Of a stretch of DNA of 64,000 nt, positions 43,944 to 55,351 are shown piece after piece. The DNA is from Ornithodoros turicata. Lineage: Eukaryota > Arthropoda > Arachnida > Ixodida > Argasidae. Each line of letters starts with the position of its first letter. Positions within the stretch are counted from its first letter, which is position 1. The notes under the pieces were generated by a model, which was not told the DNA's origin, ran no database searches, and was given only the letters and a program-made list of their open reading frames with translations. The position numbers and the translations under genes are program-made. Where the stretch lies: the NCBI RefSeq assembly GCF_037126465.1, contig NC_088202.1:88268160-88332159 (forward strand), read 5' to 3'.

Positions 43944-46594
43944 TAGTACGAAAACGGCCAGCGGAATTCGCTAAAACGGGAACCGCATAAGACGTTTTCT
44001 CGATGCAGATACGCCGAGCTTTGAGGTCGTGACGTCACTCCCGTTGTTTCCCGAGGTTTCCGACCAAGTATGCGATTGGTCAAGACGGACACGTCGCTTC
44101 CTGCGCTTGGGGCTCCGATCTGTTCACCTCAGATGTCGGTGTCCCCGCTCGACGGCTATTGTTGGTGGAGCTGAACGTAAAAATAGCGAGCGCTCGGCGT
44201 TCTTGCGTCGAGAAAACGTCGTATGCGGGTAGTTCGCTCTCCGAACTTGCCGAGCAGCACCTCGAAGGCTGACTCCCACGTCGTTGTACGATCTTTCCGT
44301 CTGTAGGAAGTGCTTCTTTTCTGTTCCCCTTCTTTTCTGACATAGCGTTCGAATGCTTGGCGGTGTTGCCAATTTTCCCATTGATGACATCTGTGTCGCA
44401 CCTTCTACAACGTTGATGATCCTGTCGATCATCCTATTTTCCCATAAATGAAGATGGTTTGCCATATGTGTTTTGCGTGAAAATGCGCGGTGCCTACATT
44501 TTGCTTTTTCCATTTCTATTTCCTCGGTGCTTTTAGTTACCATAATAATATTTCGAGGTTTTACGTCGCGACACAACTATTTTAGGTGTACTATTTGATT
44601 TTTAAATGCTCACGAACGGGCAGTCTACATCACGGTGCATTGAACACCAAAGGAAAAGAACATAAATAAGACAAATAAAAAGATTACAAAGATAATTCAG
44701 AATATTGTAAGCATCGAGAAGGTTTGCGCAATGAAGACATTAATGCAGTCAAAGGGACATCAACTATGTGTAAATTGAGCTTGCTTGCAATCTCATTGAA
44801 TCATACACTATCCGCTGTAGTGGGCAAAAGTTACATAAAATGGAGCCCACAGTTCCTGCCCACGGCAATGGGCAAGGGGCGATAAACTGATACAGTCAAC
44901 GTGCAGTTGGTGTACTGTCATCATAGCACAGCATTATACGGTCAAGTAACTAGTAACTTTGTACAAGGGATTTCCCGGATTGCACGACCATTTGACAAGA
45001 CCAACACGTTGCACTTTGAAAATACGCGTTCATAGCAACAACCGGTTAAAAACTACCATAAAGAACTATGATCATCAAGGAGGCCACATTGAGCATTCTT
45101 TGTATTGAGGGACCTCGAAGGAAAGGGACGACATCTCTTTGGAAAACGCTCATGTAGACCACAGCGACTTTTGCTGTTGGCCAGCTCTCTATTGCAAAGG
45201 GGACCGACCTTCCAGTATGCATTCTATCATGGCTGTGTAGGACATATATCGAGGGCCCCCAGCTCCTCCATTAAGTGACGTTTCCTATTAGGGACAATAA
45301 TGAAATATGCAGGAATTAACTAGACAGCTTAATGCAGTAATTCAAAGGTAGAATATGCCTGCAGGAACGGAAGCACTGGAAAAGAACTGGCATCAGCTTT
45401 AAACGTTAGTTCACGCGTGAATGTATATTCATTTACTGTTTCTTTTACTTACTCACACACAAGTTATATAGGTAAACATGATGTTTTGCCTTTCTTACAC
45501 AGCACAGCACCGTCAGTCAGTTTATTTTATTTTTTATTTTTTTTTGCTGAGAAGAAAAAGGATAAGAGCTGTATAAGGTATAGATCCCGCTATGATACTC
45601 GACGTACTATGTATACTACACAACGCACATCAGTTTCAACTGTCTTCGAACTAACCCAATGAAAATTTCCTTTAGCTCGTTCGATTACTTGCTGATGAAC
45701 CCATTAGTCAACATGCCAGCTCATTTATATCACATAGCACAGCATAATCATGTGGCCCACAGTAACGAGTAACACACATTGTTTTTAAATGCCACATATT
45801 GCAGATGTTTCGCGAACAGACACCCGAGAGGTACAACGCTGCGCAATTGGCTCATGCGCTCCTAGCATTTGTTGACATTTCAAACGCGTTGGCTTTCGTA
45901 AATGTATGCCAGTTGTAGCTCTGATTAGGCGACGCCTCTTAACTCAGCGCAGTTTAGTCCCATGCACGCATACGTGCAGTTCGATCGCATCGTTTTCGTG
46001 TAGTTAAAATCGGACCGTCATTTCGTCAAATACTGGATTCATCAAACGGTAGGTTATTTGTTGATTATTCTGAACAGGGGTTTAAGCTGCACATATGTGA
46101 TTCAACGGTTAGTTGCGCTCTGTTTTGCGGTGAGAATTTGTTTCTGGGCGTTCGAAGAGTACGTGTACCATGATGGTGTTAGTACATCGCAGTGAAGCTT
46201 GTATTTATTTGTAAGTATTCTTTTAAACTCAGTTATTAAAGCTATATCGTTACGGCTTCGTTATCGGGATGTTTGAAACTTTTTAGCGATGTCCTGCAAC
46301 CCGCGCATTTTAAATGCGACCCGGATGCCACTTGCTCAGTAATCCATCTCAGTTCAAAGAGGAAAGCAGATATCCAAAAATACTGGATGATAGGAACAAG
46401 GGTGGATGAAGGACAAACTCGAAAAAATAACGGTATACGACGCTGACGCACTTGATCGCGCCACCTCGTGGGATCGTTCCGTTGAATGCGTGCCTCCCAG
46501 GGTTTCGAAGTCAAACAGACCGCGTCGGAAATTGCGCACACCACGTATATAGACCAGTCCTTTGGACGCATAAAAAATATAAGATTTCGCGTCG

Positions 46595-46625
<31 letters not shown>

Positions 46626-47644
46626 ACACATGCACACCCGGCTTTCGCAATGCCACAAGCTTTTCGGTTTCACTGCATGAACATGTAATACGCAAAATTG
46701 ACGCTGAGGTCTAAATTGACAATTAGTCAGCTGGGCTCAAAAAGGAAAGGCATGCAAGCAGGAATGTCTGTTCCTATTCACTAAAGGGAGCTTGTCTGTT
46801 ATTCCTCGGGGTCCGCTACAGCGAGCTTCTGAGAATAGTGGGCAGGGCGTGGTCCAACGACATCATTTGCTGTCCCTTTTTCAAGTTTCCGAGCCGCTTC
46901 ATGAACCCTCTTTAACAGATCTCTGAAAGTTACCGCAGTACCCCTCAGAAGATGTGAAACTTGTACTTGAACTGTGAAAATTGTAGGGAATTGCAGTCGA
47001 AGCACCCGAGCAACTTATCATTACAGCTGACCGTTGCCGGCACACGTCTGTATCGTAACGTCCGACCTTTAGTGATCGTGGTGGTATGTCTTCTTTTTCT
47101 CCCTTTTATTTTATGTTTTTCAACGTCAACATCATCAACATGTCTTACTTTGTGCCAACTCCTAGCGATGTGTGTGCCCTACCGGTACCTTACGTGTTTA
47201 GTTCGAATAGCTCTTGGCGTTCAATACCACCTGCTTGAAACGTCAGCCTATATTATAACGTATTTGAACTTGAACCAGCTTCAAACTGGAGGTGGTCTGG
47301 CGTACAAGTTTAGTCGAAATATCTTCAAAAACATAAAAGTAACTGGAGGAAAATTGCTTGCCTTCACATTAACGGCGAGATAACGGTGACAACAACAGAA
47401 CTATTTTCACTGTTTAGTCTTGATTCAGTACAGAAAGGGCTTGTGCCCAGATCTTACTCTAAATGCCACAATTAATGTCGGTAGAACACCTAAAAAGTTC
47501 TGTGCTGAAACAGTCCAAATTGAGGGAACCCCCAGTGATCTCAGACAGCAGCAACTGCAATAAAAAAAAAAGAAAAGAAAAAAGTGCAGAACTGGTTTGT
47601 TGTTGGTGATTTTGGGGTCTGGCCTTTCATACCTGGGAGGTACC
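43944..47644. other. No gene recognised; one retroposon tail and simple repeats
   Basis: 44541-44580 on the minus strand reads ATAGTTGTGTCGCGACGTAA then AACCTCGAAATATTATTATG, the tail motif also seen at 19577. A C run joined to (AC)n lies at 46587-46630. The AT-rich 44600-46250 stretch holds no open frame of interest. Confidence 0.4.
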
Positions 47645-47828
47645 TGGGTTCGAATCCCGGTGCCGGCTGTGCTGTCTGGGGTTTTTCCTCGGTTTTCCTC
47701 AGAAGCTGTCAGACATATGTCGGCGCAGTTTCCTTAGAAGTCGGCCCAGGGCGCACATAATCCAGAGCGTTGTGACGTTGCCCACCTCTGGGCCGACAAC
47801 GGCGATCTCTTTCACCACCGTCACCTTA
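47645..47828 (+). repeat. tRNA-derived SINE, 5' part missing
   Basis: Begins within the head at GAGGTACCTGGGTTCGAATC (B box intact, A box lost), then GCCGGCTGTGCTGTCTGGGG, TCGGCGCAGTTTCC, GTCGGCCCAGGGCGCACAT and GGCCGACAACGGCGATCTC with a CACC-rich tail. Its 3' end abuts a half MITE. Confidence 0.8.
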
Positions 47829-47968
47829 TGTCAATTCTCAAAAATCCAAATTGACGCAAAAAGGCGTGCGCCCCCTTCTCTCCTCGAATCAGAAGCGGTA
47901 ACGCCATCATCCGTGGCAGTATAGTTGACGCACAGCGTGCTGTGCGGTGATGTTCAGTTTTCAGAGTG
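47829..47968. mobile_element. Clan B palindromic MITE, right half only
   Basis: ATCCAAATTGACGCAAAAAG (centre), then CCTCGAATCAGAAGCGG, GCGCACAGCGTGCTGTGCGG-like sequence and TTCAGTTTTCAGAGTG. The left half is absent where the SINE ends. Confidence 0.75.
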
Positions 47969-48089
47969 TAAAGTGACTAACACATCGGGAAACAGAGCGC
48001 ACATGACAACAACACCTGCCGAGGCGCGTGGGAAGGAGCGAGATGAGGCACTAAGCAGGCCGTCTGAATCGGCTCGTCGTTGTTGGCCA

Positions 48090-48360
48090 CACAGAACTGA
48101 GCTTCACCGCATAGCACGCTCCTAGCCAACCATCAACTCTAACGACAACATTCTCTGCCTTGATTTGATGAAAACGGGGAGCGTACGCCATTTTTGTGGC
48201 AATTATGAGCTGTATAATGCCACGAAAATGGCGTAACGCCTGCCGTTTTCAGCAAATCAGGAGAAAGAACGATGTCACTCGGAATGGCTAGAAGCGTGCT
48301 ATGTGGTGAAGTTCATTTTTCGGTTTTCGTCACGACCACCACCACCTCATTTTTAAGAGT
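48090..48360. mobile_element. Clan A palindromic MITE with a 26-bp insertion in its right end
   Basis: The left end lacks CACTCTAAAAA and instead joins GTCGTTGTTGGCCAC, a scrap of the poly-C LINE/SINE tail. Arms carry GCATAGCACGCTCCTAGCCA and GGCTAGAAGCGTGCTATGTG; the centre is TTATGAGCTGTATAATG. In the right end, 48321-48346 (CGGTTTTCGTCACGACC plus CACCACCACC) is flanked by TCATTTTT twice (48313-48320, 48347-48354), which is a target duplication. The final AAGAGT follows. Confidence 0.8.
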
Positions 48361-48754
48361 AAGTGGCGTCGGCACGGACCACATGATATGGAGAGGTGGG
48401 CTTTACATGATGTGACCATATTCCGCCAAGGAGGGACATCTGGGGCGAGGGAGGAGGGGAGGGGGTGCCGTCAGTCAACAAATAAAACTCTCTTTTCGTT
48501 CGCCTATACAGTGCCGTCATTGTAGTAATTAATTTTCTTTTAATATTTTTCATGTAGTTCTTTTTTTTTTTTACGTACTACCTAGCGCGCATATCAAATA
48601 CTTCGCATATCAAATACAAAATATTATATTTAGTGTGTCTTCATATTTGTATATATGAAGGGAAAATCTCAGCCCCAAACTCGTTGAACTTGCGGTTCAA
48701 TGTGCACCGCGGTGATTGATCGTGAAACCAAGGCCATGCTCCCATGGACTGAGA
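48361..48754. other. No gene recognised
   Basis: G-rich (GAGG) tract near 48440 and AT-rich sequence from 48520. Nothing assignable. Confidence 0.4.
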
Positions 48755-49465
48755 CAACAACAACAAAAATGATGACGATGAGATGGGGTGTTTCACCGCC
48801 GAGGTGCGGTACCTTACCCCATTGCACGGGAACATTATGTGAAGATGATGAAGGAAGAATGAAAACACAAGAAAGAACTAAAGCGTCTGAAGCAATCCAG
48901 TGGGCTACAGCAAGTCCATGAACAGGTGAAGAACCCGACGATGGAGCCCATGATCTTCCTAGGAGCCAATGTGTGCAGCTAAGGTGAGCGGCCTTTTGCT
49001 GCTGCGGGCCAGCTCACCACACAATGTCCGCCTTTGCGGGCAGTAGAGTGAACATGCCATAAGAATGTGCTGGGCGGTCGCCACGACACCGCAGGTGGAA
49101 CAGAGGCCCGTGTCACAGCATCGGGTCATACACCTGAATTGCGGGGTGAAAGAAACATTGAGCCGGAGTCTACGCAAGAGGGAGGCACTGAGCCAGCTTG
49201 ATGAGCAAAGCGTGTTTTTCTTAAGACAAGGACCTATTGACTCTCGGATAGCATGATAGCGAACACGTGTGAATGTTCCATTGACTAGACCGTGGAAGAA
49301 TGCGAACCGGGAGAAGACCAAGTGAAGGTTGAAAGCCCTTCTTGCTATTTAGCCTAATCGGTTTCCATTCAGAGTTCGCTGCAGCCAAAAGCGCGACATA
49401 ACGTCGTCCCACAAGTGAGCTGCTGGGACAGCGGGACTTGGACCGTAAAGGCGGGACGTCTGGTC
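48755..49465 (-). pseudogene. LINE C-terminal region and 3' UTR, truncated
   Basis: On the minus strand at about 49260-48970 the frame contains LLRRLRLNVSFTPQFRC, then CDTGLCSTCGVVATAQHIL and ACSLY, the LNV...Cys-Cys-His-Cys signature shared with the other LINE remnants here. Upstream (49465-49330) a worn segment after the RNase H region can be followed in pieces with stops. Downstream the 3' UTR ends near 48755 with ATCATTTTTGTTGTTGTTGT, a (TTG)n-type tail. It is a different subfamily from the poly-C copies. Neither reverse transcriptase nor the RNase H catalytic residues remain. Confidence 0.7.
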
Positions 49466-49939
49466 GCACTAGCCATACATATATGTGTAAAGTGACTCGA
49501 ACATTTGCATTAAGACTTGCAAGTAACAAGATCATATGAAAACAACTTCAGAACTGTTGTCACACTTTAACAGATTCGGATATTTTTTATACTAGAACGT
49601 TAGAGCATTCTCTTTTTTGTACACGAATGCAGCGGGTCAATGTTACTGGTGGTCTTATTCACATGCTTGCATATGTGTCGTGGTTCTTATAACATCTGGG
49701 TGGTCCTTATTCTGATCCCATCAGAATCCCAAGAAAGTGACGAGTCAGAAAGTTAAACCTCGCGTAGTGATGCAAAGACGGATTTGAAACCCATAGGAGA
49801 TATCGGAAAAGAACGTCCGAACAGTAGACTGGAGGTAATGTACTAGATGGAGGAACAGTAGACTGGTAATGAGCGCCTGATCCAAAGACAAACAGGAGTG
49901 CATATAACTCAGCGTGGTGGCCCCATCAGTTTGAAAAAT
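49466..49939. other. Possible remnant 3' LTR, unresolved
   Basis: This lies just downstream of the purine-rich tract of the BEL/Pao remnant, where a 3' LTR would sit. No second copy is available for comparison, so its limits cannot be set. CAGTAGACTGG occurs twice (about 49819 and 49855), a small local duplication. Confidence 0.3.
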
Positions 49940-52900
49940 GCAGCGCCCCCCTCCCCCCCCTCTCACGATATCCCCAGGATGCCCGACTATGCGTTGAAGC
50001 GAGTTCACATAGAGTCACAAGTCCGGAGAAGACAGTCACTGCTCCGCAGACAACGTAACTATATCAGAGACTGACCGTTCGAAGGTTTTCTTCTTGCCGT
50101 CTTGAGCCGTTTGTACTTGGACTGTCCGCATCTTACCGTCCTTCCCTTGTTCCACAGCACTGATTCTCCCCATCTGCCACTCGTAGCATCTTGTTGCCCA
50201 TCCTTCAGCACGCCGACGTTACCGACCGCAAGATTAGCTTGGTCCATCTGCCACATGCGACGAATTGGGAGGCTGGACAATTTACTCCTTCCTCCAGCTT
50301 TGCCTGAACGGGTTTGACAGAGCTTGAACTTACGTCCGCTGCTTCACATGGAGACTTTTGAACTCTCCTGGTGGCAGCCATGGGTGGCGACGGCCTCTGC
50401 GCCAACATGATTGCTGCGGTGAGAACTGAGGGGCATTCGTGGTTCGAGGAGACCGGGGCCAAGGGCCTGCCGTTTATGATAGCAGTTAAATAGCTAAGGG
50501 TGAGGCGTGTTGAAAATCCAGGTGCAGCCATGCCCGTTCAAAAATGTTTCTACTTTGCGGGATTCGAAGCCAGCTGAAGATATCTTTAGTTCAGAGCAGA
50601 TAATCAACGAAGTTCGCACCCCGGTTCGAACGGAGCCGCTTATCTACACCTCTAAGTACGATGAACCTTCGTAGGGCGCTGGTGAAGCTCGAACTGTCCA
50701 TGGACTCGATCCACTGTACGGACGGCCATACACGTGAACAGGGCCGCCGACCTCTTGCAGTGGGCTAAGCCTTCCCTTGTGCATCGTGAGGCGACCATCC
50801 ACTGCCGGAAAACGTCTAGTCCCACGAATGTGAACGAATGTTCTGAGTTTAGTCGGTCTTGAGATAGACCTGCCATCTTTTGCTGCTCGAGCTTTCGTTC
50901 AAACGTGCGGCATGTGACGCAACGTTGAATCGTGTCGCTATCGCATCATTTTCCGCCGATGATCCTGAAGCCACCATCTCTAAGAGCTCCTTCAGTATTT
51001 TCTCTGATGCTTAACCACGTTTTCATAGTTGTGTCGAAGCAGTAGTAAGCCTGACGACCGGAAACAATGAGATGGCGCCTCGGCCAAGTTTGAATTTCGT
51101 AGAAGCCCGCAAACCCTCAGCAGGTCGTCGTTGTCCATGTAAGGACCGAGTTGCCACAAAGCCTGGTGGAGATGTGTTTTCGTTGACGTTCGTCCGTGCA
51201 GGGCCGAGTGATTAACCCCTGCGAATTCGTCGTGTTGGACACAACGTGGGATGACCTTTCCAGCATGCGCTAGCTCTTCCACGGTCCCAGGTTCGTTGTA
51301 ACTGTACCATCCGTAGCAAGTGGACGGAGGGGTCTGAAAAGAGGGAGCGATGTATACGAGGCTTGCTATGGCCCTTACAAGTGAGGTCCATGACCAATAG
51401 CGCTCGAAGCGATGGTCACCCAGTTGTTGGTTCCCCACAAAAGAATTTATGTCCTGTAAAGAGGTTGTACGATTGAAAACTTCTGCATCAACAGGCTGGG
51501 ATGTCGTGATCTGCAGTGTCCTGATCGGTTGGGATGTATAGTGCCATTGTTGGGGTTTCGTGGATCTCCTTATCCTTTTCACGTTGTTGCTGACGTAGGT
51601 GTAGAAACGCCTCGACTGATTGAAGATGTACCCAAGCACGCCCTTGCTGTCCATGTAGAACCTAACGTTGTCGATGCGAACATCGATTTCGCTTACCACT
51701 ATCACTTAGTGATCTCTAACTCTGATATACGCTATACAGAGGCTACTGCCTTCTCTGAACGTTGGAGAACGCCCAAATCTCTCGTCGACGAGAGTTACTG
51801 GCGTGACATCCTGAGTACTCCGAGGGCGCGCAGCGAGTCTTTCCACGTTTGCCATTTGTCGTCCAGTGCGAGAGAGGCATCCTAGTCAGAGGTGCCTCCC
51901 TGTTAGCTCCCTGAGCATGAGTCTGCCATGTACCGGAGGTGTGATTCCGAAGGGGTCGTAAAGGGTGCTCACGGTTGACAGCACACCACGCCTTGAGTTT
52001 GCACTGTCCGTGGCAGGCACTCTGAAGGTGAATGTGTCAGCTTTCAAATCCCAGCTCAGACTGAGGCTCCGCAGCACGGGGAGGTTTCCGCCGCTTGAGT
52101 CCAAGTCTCTAATGTCGGTTGCATTGTCTTCCGATGAGAAGGCATCCATGACGCCACCCGAGTTCGAATCTATCTTGTGGAGTCGCAGGTTGGAGCCCAT
52201 CAGCATCCTTTGCGTTCACTTCGGTAGTTCGATAGTGTCGTTTTCGGTTTATACAGGATATGAGGCCGTCGTCCTCGTAGAAGTCTCTTTCAACGAAGTG
52301 CCGGACGTCCGCTCCGAATTCGGGTCCTACTTCTCCGTATATGTCGCGATGGCTGGGGAACATGTGTGTGTGTTGGTGCCATTATCGCTGAACCAAAGAA
52401 ATCGCGGATATTCCTTGTCTTCACGTACGAAGAAGCAATAGAACATGCGATGGATATCTGCGGACGGCGATAGCTTCCTTTCTGAAACGGAGCAATACTC
52501 CGACCAAGCTGTTAGTCATGTCCTGTCCAAGAAGTAGAAGCAACTTGCAAGAAGTTGCAAGTTAGAAGAAAGAAGCAAGTTGTTTAGCGGAACTCCTTGA
52601 TGTTTGGCGTTGGGATCGGATCTGGCCCGATTTCTGTGGGTGACAGACGCAAAAGCTGGGAAGACACCAGTACTCTTTGGATTCGCCTCTTCGTGGTGCC
52701 GGCTCAGCATGACCATATTCCAGTAGATCTTGTAAGAAAGCGACAAAGTGCTGCTTCATCTGTGGTTTTCTTTCTAGGGTACGACACAGGGAACTGAACC
52801 GAGGTAGTGCTTGCTCCCGATTATCAGCTAGGAAGTTTCTGTTGAGGGGCGCGAAAGGCAAGGGGCCACCCAATTGTTCGACGCGCTCTTATGGAACTCC

Positions 52901-53130
52901 TTATCCATAAGACTCCATAATTCTCTGACTTCCGCAGACGGTGCAAGCTTTTCGTCGTCTCTCGTTGTCTGGAATAGTGGGTTCACTGCGTCATTTTTCA
53001 GAGGCAAGGGACCAAGAAGGATAGCTTCTCTCTTGGGAAGCTGAGAAGATTACGACACGGCGTGAAGGGGACGTCCATTCCCCAGCACGGTTGTGGCGTA
53101 AGCGTCAGCCATCTGTGGCGTGGGTAGTCA
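49940..53130 (-). pseudogene. BEL/Pao LTR retrotransposon, pol region, decayed
   Basis: Pieces of a BEL/Pao polyprotein lie in order on the minus strand. The reverse transcriptase start is at 52873-52562, with NREQALPRFSSLCRTLERKP and YHPQKSGQIR-like motifs. The palm is around 52290, with RHFVERDFYEDDGLISC. The thumb is at 52206-51886, with RRGVLSTVSTLYDPFG. RNase H is at about 51660-51570, with FYMDSKGVLGYI and PQQWHY. The integrase zinc-binding part is near 51130-50995, the integrase core at 50876-50652 (HSFTFVGLDVF) and the integrase C-terminal part at 50531-50059 (NLAVGNVGVLKDG). These proteins copy the RNA into DNA in cytoplasmic particles and integrate it. There are many frameshifts and stops. 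Gag and most of the protease are missing, the 5' side stops at a MITE end near 53136, and a purine-rich tract near 49975-49941 may mark the start of a 3' LTR. No paired LTRs were found. Confidence 0.85.
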
Positions 53131-53135
53131 GTCTA

Positions 53136-53161
53136 CACTCTAAAAACAGAACTTCACCGCA
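53136..53161 (+). mobile_element. MITE terminus fragment (clan B)
   Basis: CACTCTAAAAACAGAACTTC then ACCGCA, after which the sequence leaves the family. It marks the 5' breakpoint of the BEL/Pao remnant. A lone AAGAGTG occurs at 53314-53320, so a rearranged internal part is possible. Confidence 0.6.
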
Positions 53162-53371
53162 CCAACTATGGCCCGCCCGAGGTCCAGCGTATGGACGAGG
53201 CGAGCGTCGTTGGATCTATTCCGGTGCTGTCGCACCTTATGTGCCAAAACGAGATCACTGCTGACGAGCAGCAAGATTTGCGTGTACGCGGTCCAGCGGC
53301 GGAATGACTAGCATAAGAGTGCAAAAACGTAGGTGCTGGCATTGGACAATGCGTGAACCTTCAACCCACAC

Positions 53372-53494
53372 TAATGAGTAATGCCATCACGCATTACTCG
53401 GCCAAAATGTAATGAGGATTACAGTACTCGTTACTTATTCACAAAATGTAACGCATTACTCGTTACCTATGCAATGCAGTACTCCCCATCCCTG
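53372..53494 (-). mobile_element. hAT-like element end
   Basis: The right edge reads CCCCATCCCTG, i.e. CAGGGATGGGG on the minus strand, a terminus typical of hAT elements. It is followed inwards by several TAACGCATTACTCGTTAC and GTAATGAGGATTACAGTACT-like subterminal repeats. The other end is not found, so this is a fragment. Confidence 0.55.
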
Positions 53495-53600
53495 GTGCAG
53501 GTCCATATTGAAGTGACACAGAGACGAGGGCGTGAACACACAGTCGCACTTAACGTGCTAAACTAATTAAGCTTTAGAAGCTAATGAAACTAACTCAGTA

Positions 53601-53734
53601 TGTGTCTTTTTGTGTCACTTACGTAGTTATGGTAGTTGTCACAGAAACCCTTACGCCCCCGCGCCCTCCGGTTGTCATTCTGTACAATGGTTGGCCTCCA
53701 GCGTGTTATGTGGTGAAGTTCTTTTCGAAGAGTG
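53601..53734. mobile_element. Palindromic MITE, right half
   Basis: TTTTTGTGTCACTTACGTAG (centre), CAGAAACCCTTACGCC, ACAATGGTTGGCCTCCAGCG and ATGTGGTGAAGTTC ending GAAGAGTG. The left half is missing. Confidence 0.7.
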
Positions 53735-53851
53735 TAAGACTTGTGTTTACTGGAAACACCGAGGAGACGCAATATGCTTGACATTCCTAACCGTGTGCGT
53801 TTAGTCTGCGGAATATTGCATAATGTGCAAAAAAGTGCCGTGCATGGTGTA

Positions 53852-54088
53852 CACTGTTAAAACAGAATTTCACCACATGGCACGCTCCTAGCCAACCATC
53901 ATGCCGAATGATATCATTCTGTGTCATGATTTGTTGAAAACAGGGGGGAGGCGCCTGTCTGGGACACGATAATCTGTCCTAGTTAGGCGCCTCCTCCCAT
54001 TTTCACCAAATCAATGCACAGAATGATATCATTCGGAATGATGGTTGGCTAGGAGCGTGCTATGTGATGAAGTTCTGTTTTAACAGCG
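53852..54088. mobile_element. Palindromic MITE, clan C (GGCGCC type)
   Basis: Termini CACTGTTAAAACAGAATTTC and the complement ending CTGTTTTAACAGCG, TA on both flanks. Arms carry GGCACGCTCCTAGCCAACC and GGAGGCGCCTGTCTGGGAC; 237 bp. It shares the outer arm sequence with clan A but has a different inner arm. Confidence 0.85.
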
Positions 54089-54120
54089 TACGACACGGCT
54101 CTGTACGGTGTCCCTTCATA

Positions 54121-54405
54121 AACCCTAAAAGCAGAGCTTCACCACATAGCACGCTCTTAGCCAATCGCCATCCCGAATGGCATCTTCTGCTCCCTCAGTT
54201 TAACCAACTGAGGGAGCATGTTAACCAACAACGGGTTAACAACGCTCGCCTGGTTAACAACGGGAGGCGTACGCTTTTTGGCACTTATGCAGTTCCAAAA
54301 AGGCGTACGCCCCGCGCTTTCCACAGATCGGGAGTGATAAAGGTATCATTCTGTGCAGTGGTTAGCCTTCATCGTGCTATATGGTGAAGTTCTGTCTTTA
54401 GAGTG
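54121..54405. mobile_element. Palindromic MITE with arms from different subfamilies
   Basis: The left arm (CACATAGCACGCTCTTAGCC, TCCCGAATGG) is clan A/C-like, while the right arm (CATTCTGTGCAGTGGTTAGC, CTTCATCGTGCTATATGG) resembles the type at 55790 and 61574. The left arm also holds an added perfect hairpin, GCTCCCTCAGTT/AACTGAGGGAGC at 54189-54217, and three GGTTAAC/AACAACG units. The right end is GTCTTTAGAGTG. Confidence 0.8.
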
Positions 54406-54898
54406 CACGCAGCATAAACTGCGATTCTTCCGCGCAGCGTTGCAAACAGGCTTCCGAAACTGTGGCGGCCACTCAATGAAGGTCAAACGTGTCTACAGTA
54501 CAGGAACCGCCCACTTTCGCATTCTTGTAATAAGGAAGCTACCCAGATGTATCTGCGTTTGGGAATTGGGTAAGGAGAGGGGCGTTGTCAGTACTTCTTT
54601 TTAGATGATTTCACTCCTGAGTTGATCGCTAGAGCAGAATGCGGCTGTTCCGCTCGAATGTACCCATTTTAATAGGCTGCTTTTCGTTTCATTCGTTGCT
54701 GTCATGCGTGTGGACAGATCAACAGCTGCAGGAAACACCTCCTACATAACGCTCCAATGAAATGCACGTTTGGAAGCAGTGTTCTCAACCGTTCTGTTCG
54801 CTATGCCTGTAGTCGTGTTCTACGTCAGAACGGCGCGTTTAAGCCACGCCCTACACTTGTTCCTTTTGGCAGCGGTAGCTAAACGCATCACTCTACGT
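54406..54898. other. No gene recognised
   Basis: Unique-looking sequence between two MITEs; nothing assignable. Confidence 0.4.
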
Positions 54899-54910
54899 CG
54901 CTGCATGTAC

Positions 54911-55117
54911 GGTGGTGGTGGTGGCGATAGGGCTTGCCGTTGTCGGCCTCACGTATGTGGGCAACGTCACGACTGACGCCCTGGGGGAATGTGCGTCCTG
55001 GGCCGACTTCTAAGGGAACTGTGCCGACATGTGTCTGAAAGCGTATGAGGAAAACCCAGGAAAAACCCCAGACAGCACAGCCGGCACCGGGATTCGAACC
55101 CGGGTACCTCCCAGTCT
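54911..55117 (-). repeat. tRNA-derived SINE with perfect 12-bp target duplication
   Basis: On the minus strand: GAGGTACCCGGGTTCGAATC (B box), CCGGTGCCGGCTGTGCTGTC, the paired CCTGGGTTTTCCTC block, TCGGCACAGTTCCC, GTCGGCCCAGGACGCACAT and GGCCGACAACGGCAAGCC, ending in (CCA)n. CGCTGCATGTAC stands at 54899-54910 and again at 55118-55129. The A-box side is truncated at GAGACTGGGAGG. It inserted at the left edge of the next MITE. Confidence 0.88.
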
Positions 55118-55129
55118 CGCTGCATGTAC

Positions 55130-55351
55130 ACTTCACTACATAGCACGCTCATAGCCAACCATCATTACGAATGATATCATTCTGTGTATTGGTTTGTTGA
55201 AAACGGGAGGAGGCGCCTATCTGGGACGTATTATGCTTGTCCCAGATAGGCGCCTCCCCCTGTTTAGAACAAATCAGGACACAGAATTATATCATTCGGA
55301 ATTATGATTGGCTAGGAGCGTGCTATGTGGTGAAGTTCTGTTTTAACAGTG
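55130..55351. mobile_element. Palindromic MITE, clan C, left terminus lost
   Basis: From ACTTCACTACATAGCACGCT through GGAGGCGCCTATCTGGGAC and its complement to GTTCTGTTTTAACAGTG. The two GGCGCC inner arms are almost perfectly complementary. The expected CACTGTTAAAACAG is absent on the left, where the SINE and its duplicated site stand. Confidence 0.8.

Noticed and set aside
49466..49940. A defined BEL/Pao 3' LTR
   Set aside because: No second LTR copy, primer-binding site or clear TG...CA limits could be found.
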